Shown here piece by piece: positions 4,996 to 5,465 of a stretch of DNA of 5,465 nt. This stretch comes from Nitrospinota bacterium (GTDB taxonomy: Bacteria > UBA8248), in the NCBI GenBank assembly GCA_029937135.1, contig JAPYQX010000206.1, positions 1 to 5,465 of the forward strand, in the 5' to 3' direction. The position numbers and the translations under genes were made by a program. Within the stretch, counting starts at the first letter, position 1. Each line of letters starts with the position of its first letter. The notes below the pieces were generated by a model. It saw only the letters and a program-made list of their open reading frames with translations, was not told the DNA's origin and did no database searches.

Positions 4996-5465
4996 TTCCC
5001 CTCGCTTTCCGCCTTCTGGTTGATGGGAACCACGTTCCCACCCTCATCGCCCGAAATTTTCGGAATTTCGATTCCCAGGCGATCCGCCTCGTTTTCGAGA
5101 AGGCGGGTCTGCATTCTAAGTACCTCGGCGAGGTTCTGGACGGTTTTTTCCCTCAATTTCTCAAGCGCGGCCACCTCGTCCTTCAGGCGCCGGGATTTCC
5201 ATTCCGCCTCCTCCCGGATACGGGAAGCTTCCTCCCCGGCCTGGGTGACCATCTTCTCGGCCTCGGCCTTTGAATTTTCGAGCAATTGCTCGGACCGGGT
5301 CTTCGATTCCTCTCTGAGTTCATTCACAGCATGAATTCTTCTTTCGACCCGGGCCTCACGCGCCACCATTTCGCTCACCTTGCGCGAAAGCTGAGCGCAT
5401 TTTTCATTCAGCTCGTTGTTGTCCGCGTTCAGGTGGTCTACCGCGTCGGCCACGAACTGGAGAGA
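4992..5465 (-). CDS. DivIVA-domain coiled-coil protein, 5' end outside the window
   Basis: 157 codons are visible and the frame is open to the window edge. The GTG at 5453 is probably internal, because SLQF precedes it in frame and matches the end of a DivIVA N-terminal module. Visible residues 1-30 resemble the DivIVA segment FxxxVxxxxxxLxxENxxLxxKxxxL. Then a long charged helix rich in Glu, Lys, Arg and Ala continues to about residue 137 with heptad-like spacing. The tail, GDEGGNVVPINQKAESEGK, is polar and probably disordered. There is no membrane segment. DivIVA-type proteins bind curved or anionic membrane through a short N-terminal motif, missing here, and organise division or polar growth by coiled-coil assembly. 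The overlap with the DUF167 gene supports membership of a yggT-divIVA-yggU type operon. Without the N-terminus another coiled-coil protein cannot be excluded. Confidence 0.75.
   Translation of the reverse strand, partial: SLQFVADAVDHLNADNNELNEKCAQLSRKVSEMVAREARVERRIHAVNELREESKTRSEQLLENSKAEAEKMVTQAGEEASRIREEAEWKSRRLKDEVAALEKLREKTVQNLAEVLRMQTRLLENEADRLGIEIPKISGDEGGNVVPINQKAESEGK

Noticed and set aside
1..5465. CRISPR array, insertion sequence or replication origin
   Set aside because: No regularly spaced repeats, transposase motifs, terminal inverted repeats or DnaA-box clusters were seen on either strand.

Overview
The window is a GC-rich bacterial chromosome segment in which every supported gene lies on the minus strand. 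The order in the direction of transcription (high to low coordinates) is: DivIVA-domain protein (5' end cut by the window), DUF167/YggU-family protein, S-methyl-5-thioribose-1-phosphate isomerase (mtnA), tRNA-Asp(GTC), a ThDP-dependent enzyme of the acetolactate synthase superfamily, a D-2-hydroxyacid dehydrogenase, and a MarR-type regulator (3' end cut by the window). A DivIVA-domain gene followed directly by a YggU gene is an arrangement I associate with deltaproteobacteria and related uncultured lineages. The promoters are sigma70-like, and the tRNA gene encodes its CCA. I cannot name the taxon from sequence alone.

Region 5465-3562 is a compact operon. The DivIVA-like stop and the DUF167 GTG start overlap in GTGA, and mtnA follows after about 48 bases. 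The first two genes look like envelope/division and conserved housekeeping genes. mtnA belongs to methionine salvage. Region 3560-3233 holds a strong promoter with a duplicated -35 box, the tRNA-Asp gene, and an unusually structured 110-base stretch ending in a textbook intrinsic terminator.

Region 3219-500 is a two-gene unit, ThDP enzyme then NAD-type 2-hydroxyacid dehydrogenase, plausibly acting on the same 2-oxo/2-hydroxy acid. The terminator's T-tract runs directly into the Shine-Dalgarno of the ThDP gene, and I found no convincing promoter after it. Read-through or attenuation of the upstream transcript is therefore a real possibility. The 3' end of the ThDP gene carries a 26-base imperfect tandem duplication that includes the stop codon. 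Region 444-1 holds a weak terminator, a near-consensus promoter and the first 113 codons of a MarR-family regulator, which may control the neighbouring pair.

Most of the window is ordinary chromosomal content. The points worth a second look are the leader before the ThDP gene, the duplicated gene end, and the unassigned substrate of the ThDP enzyme/dehydrogenase pair.
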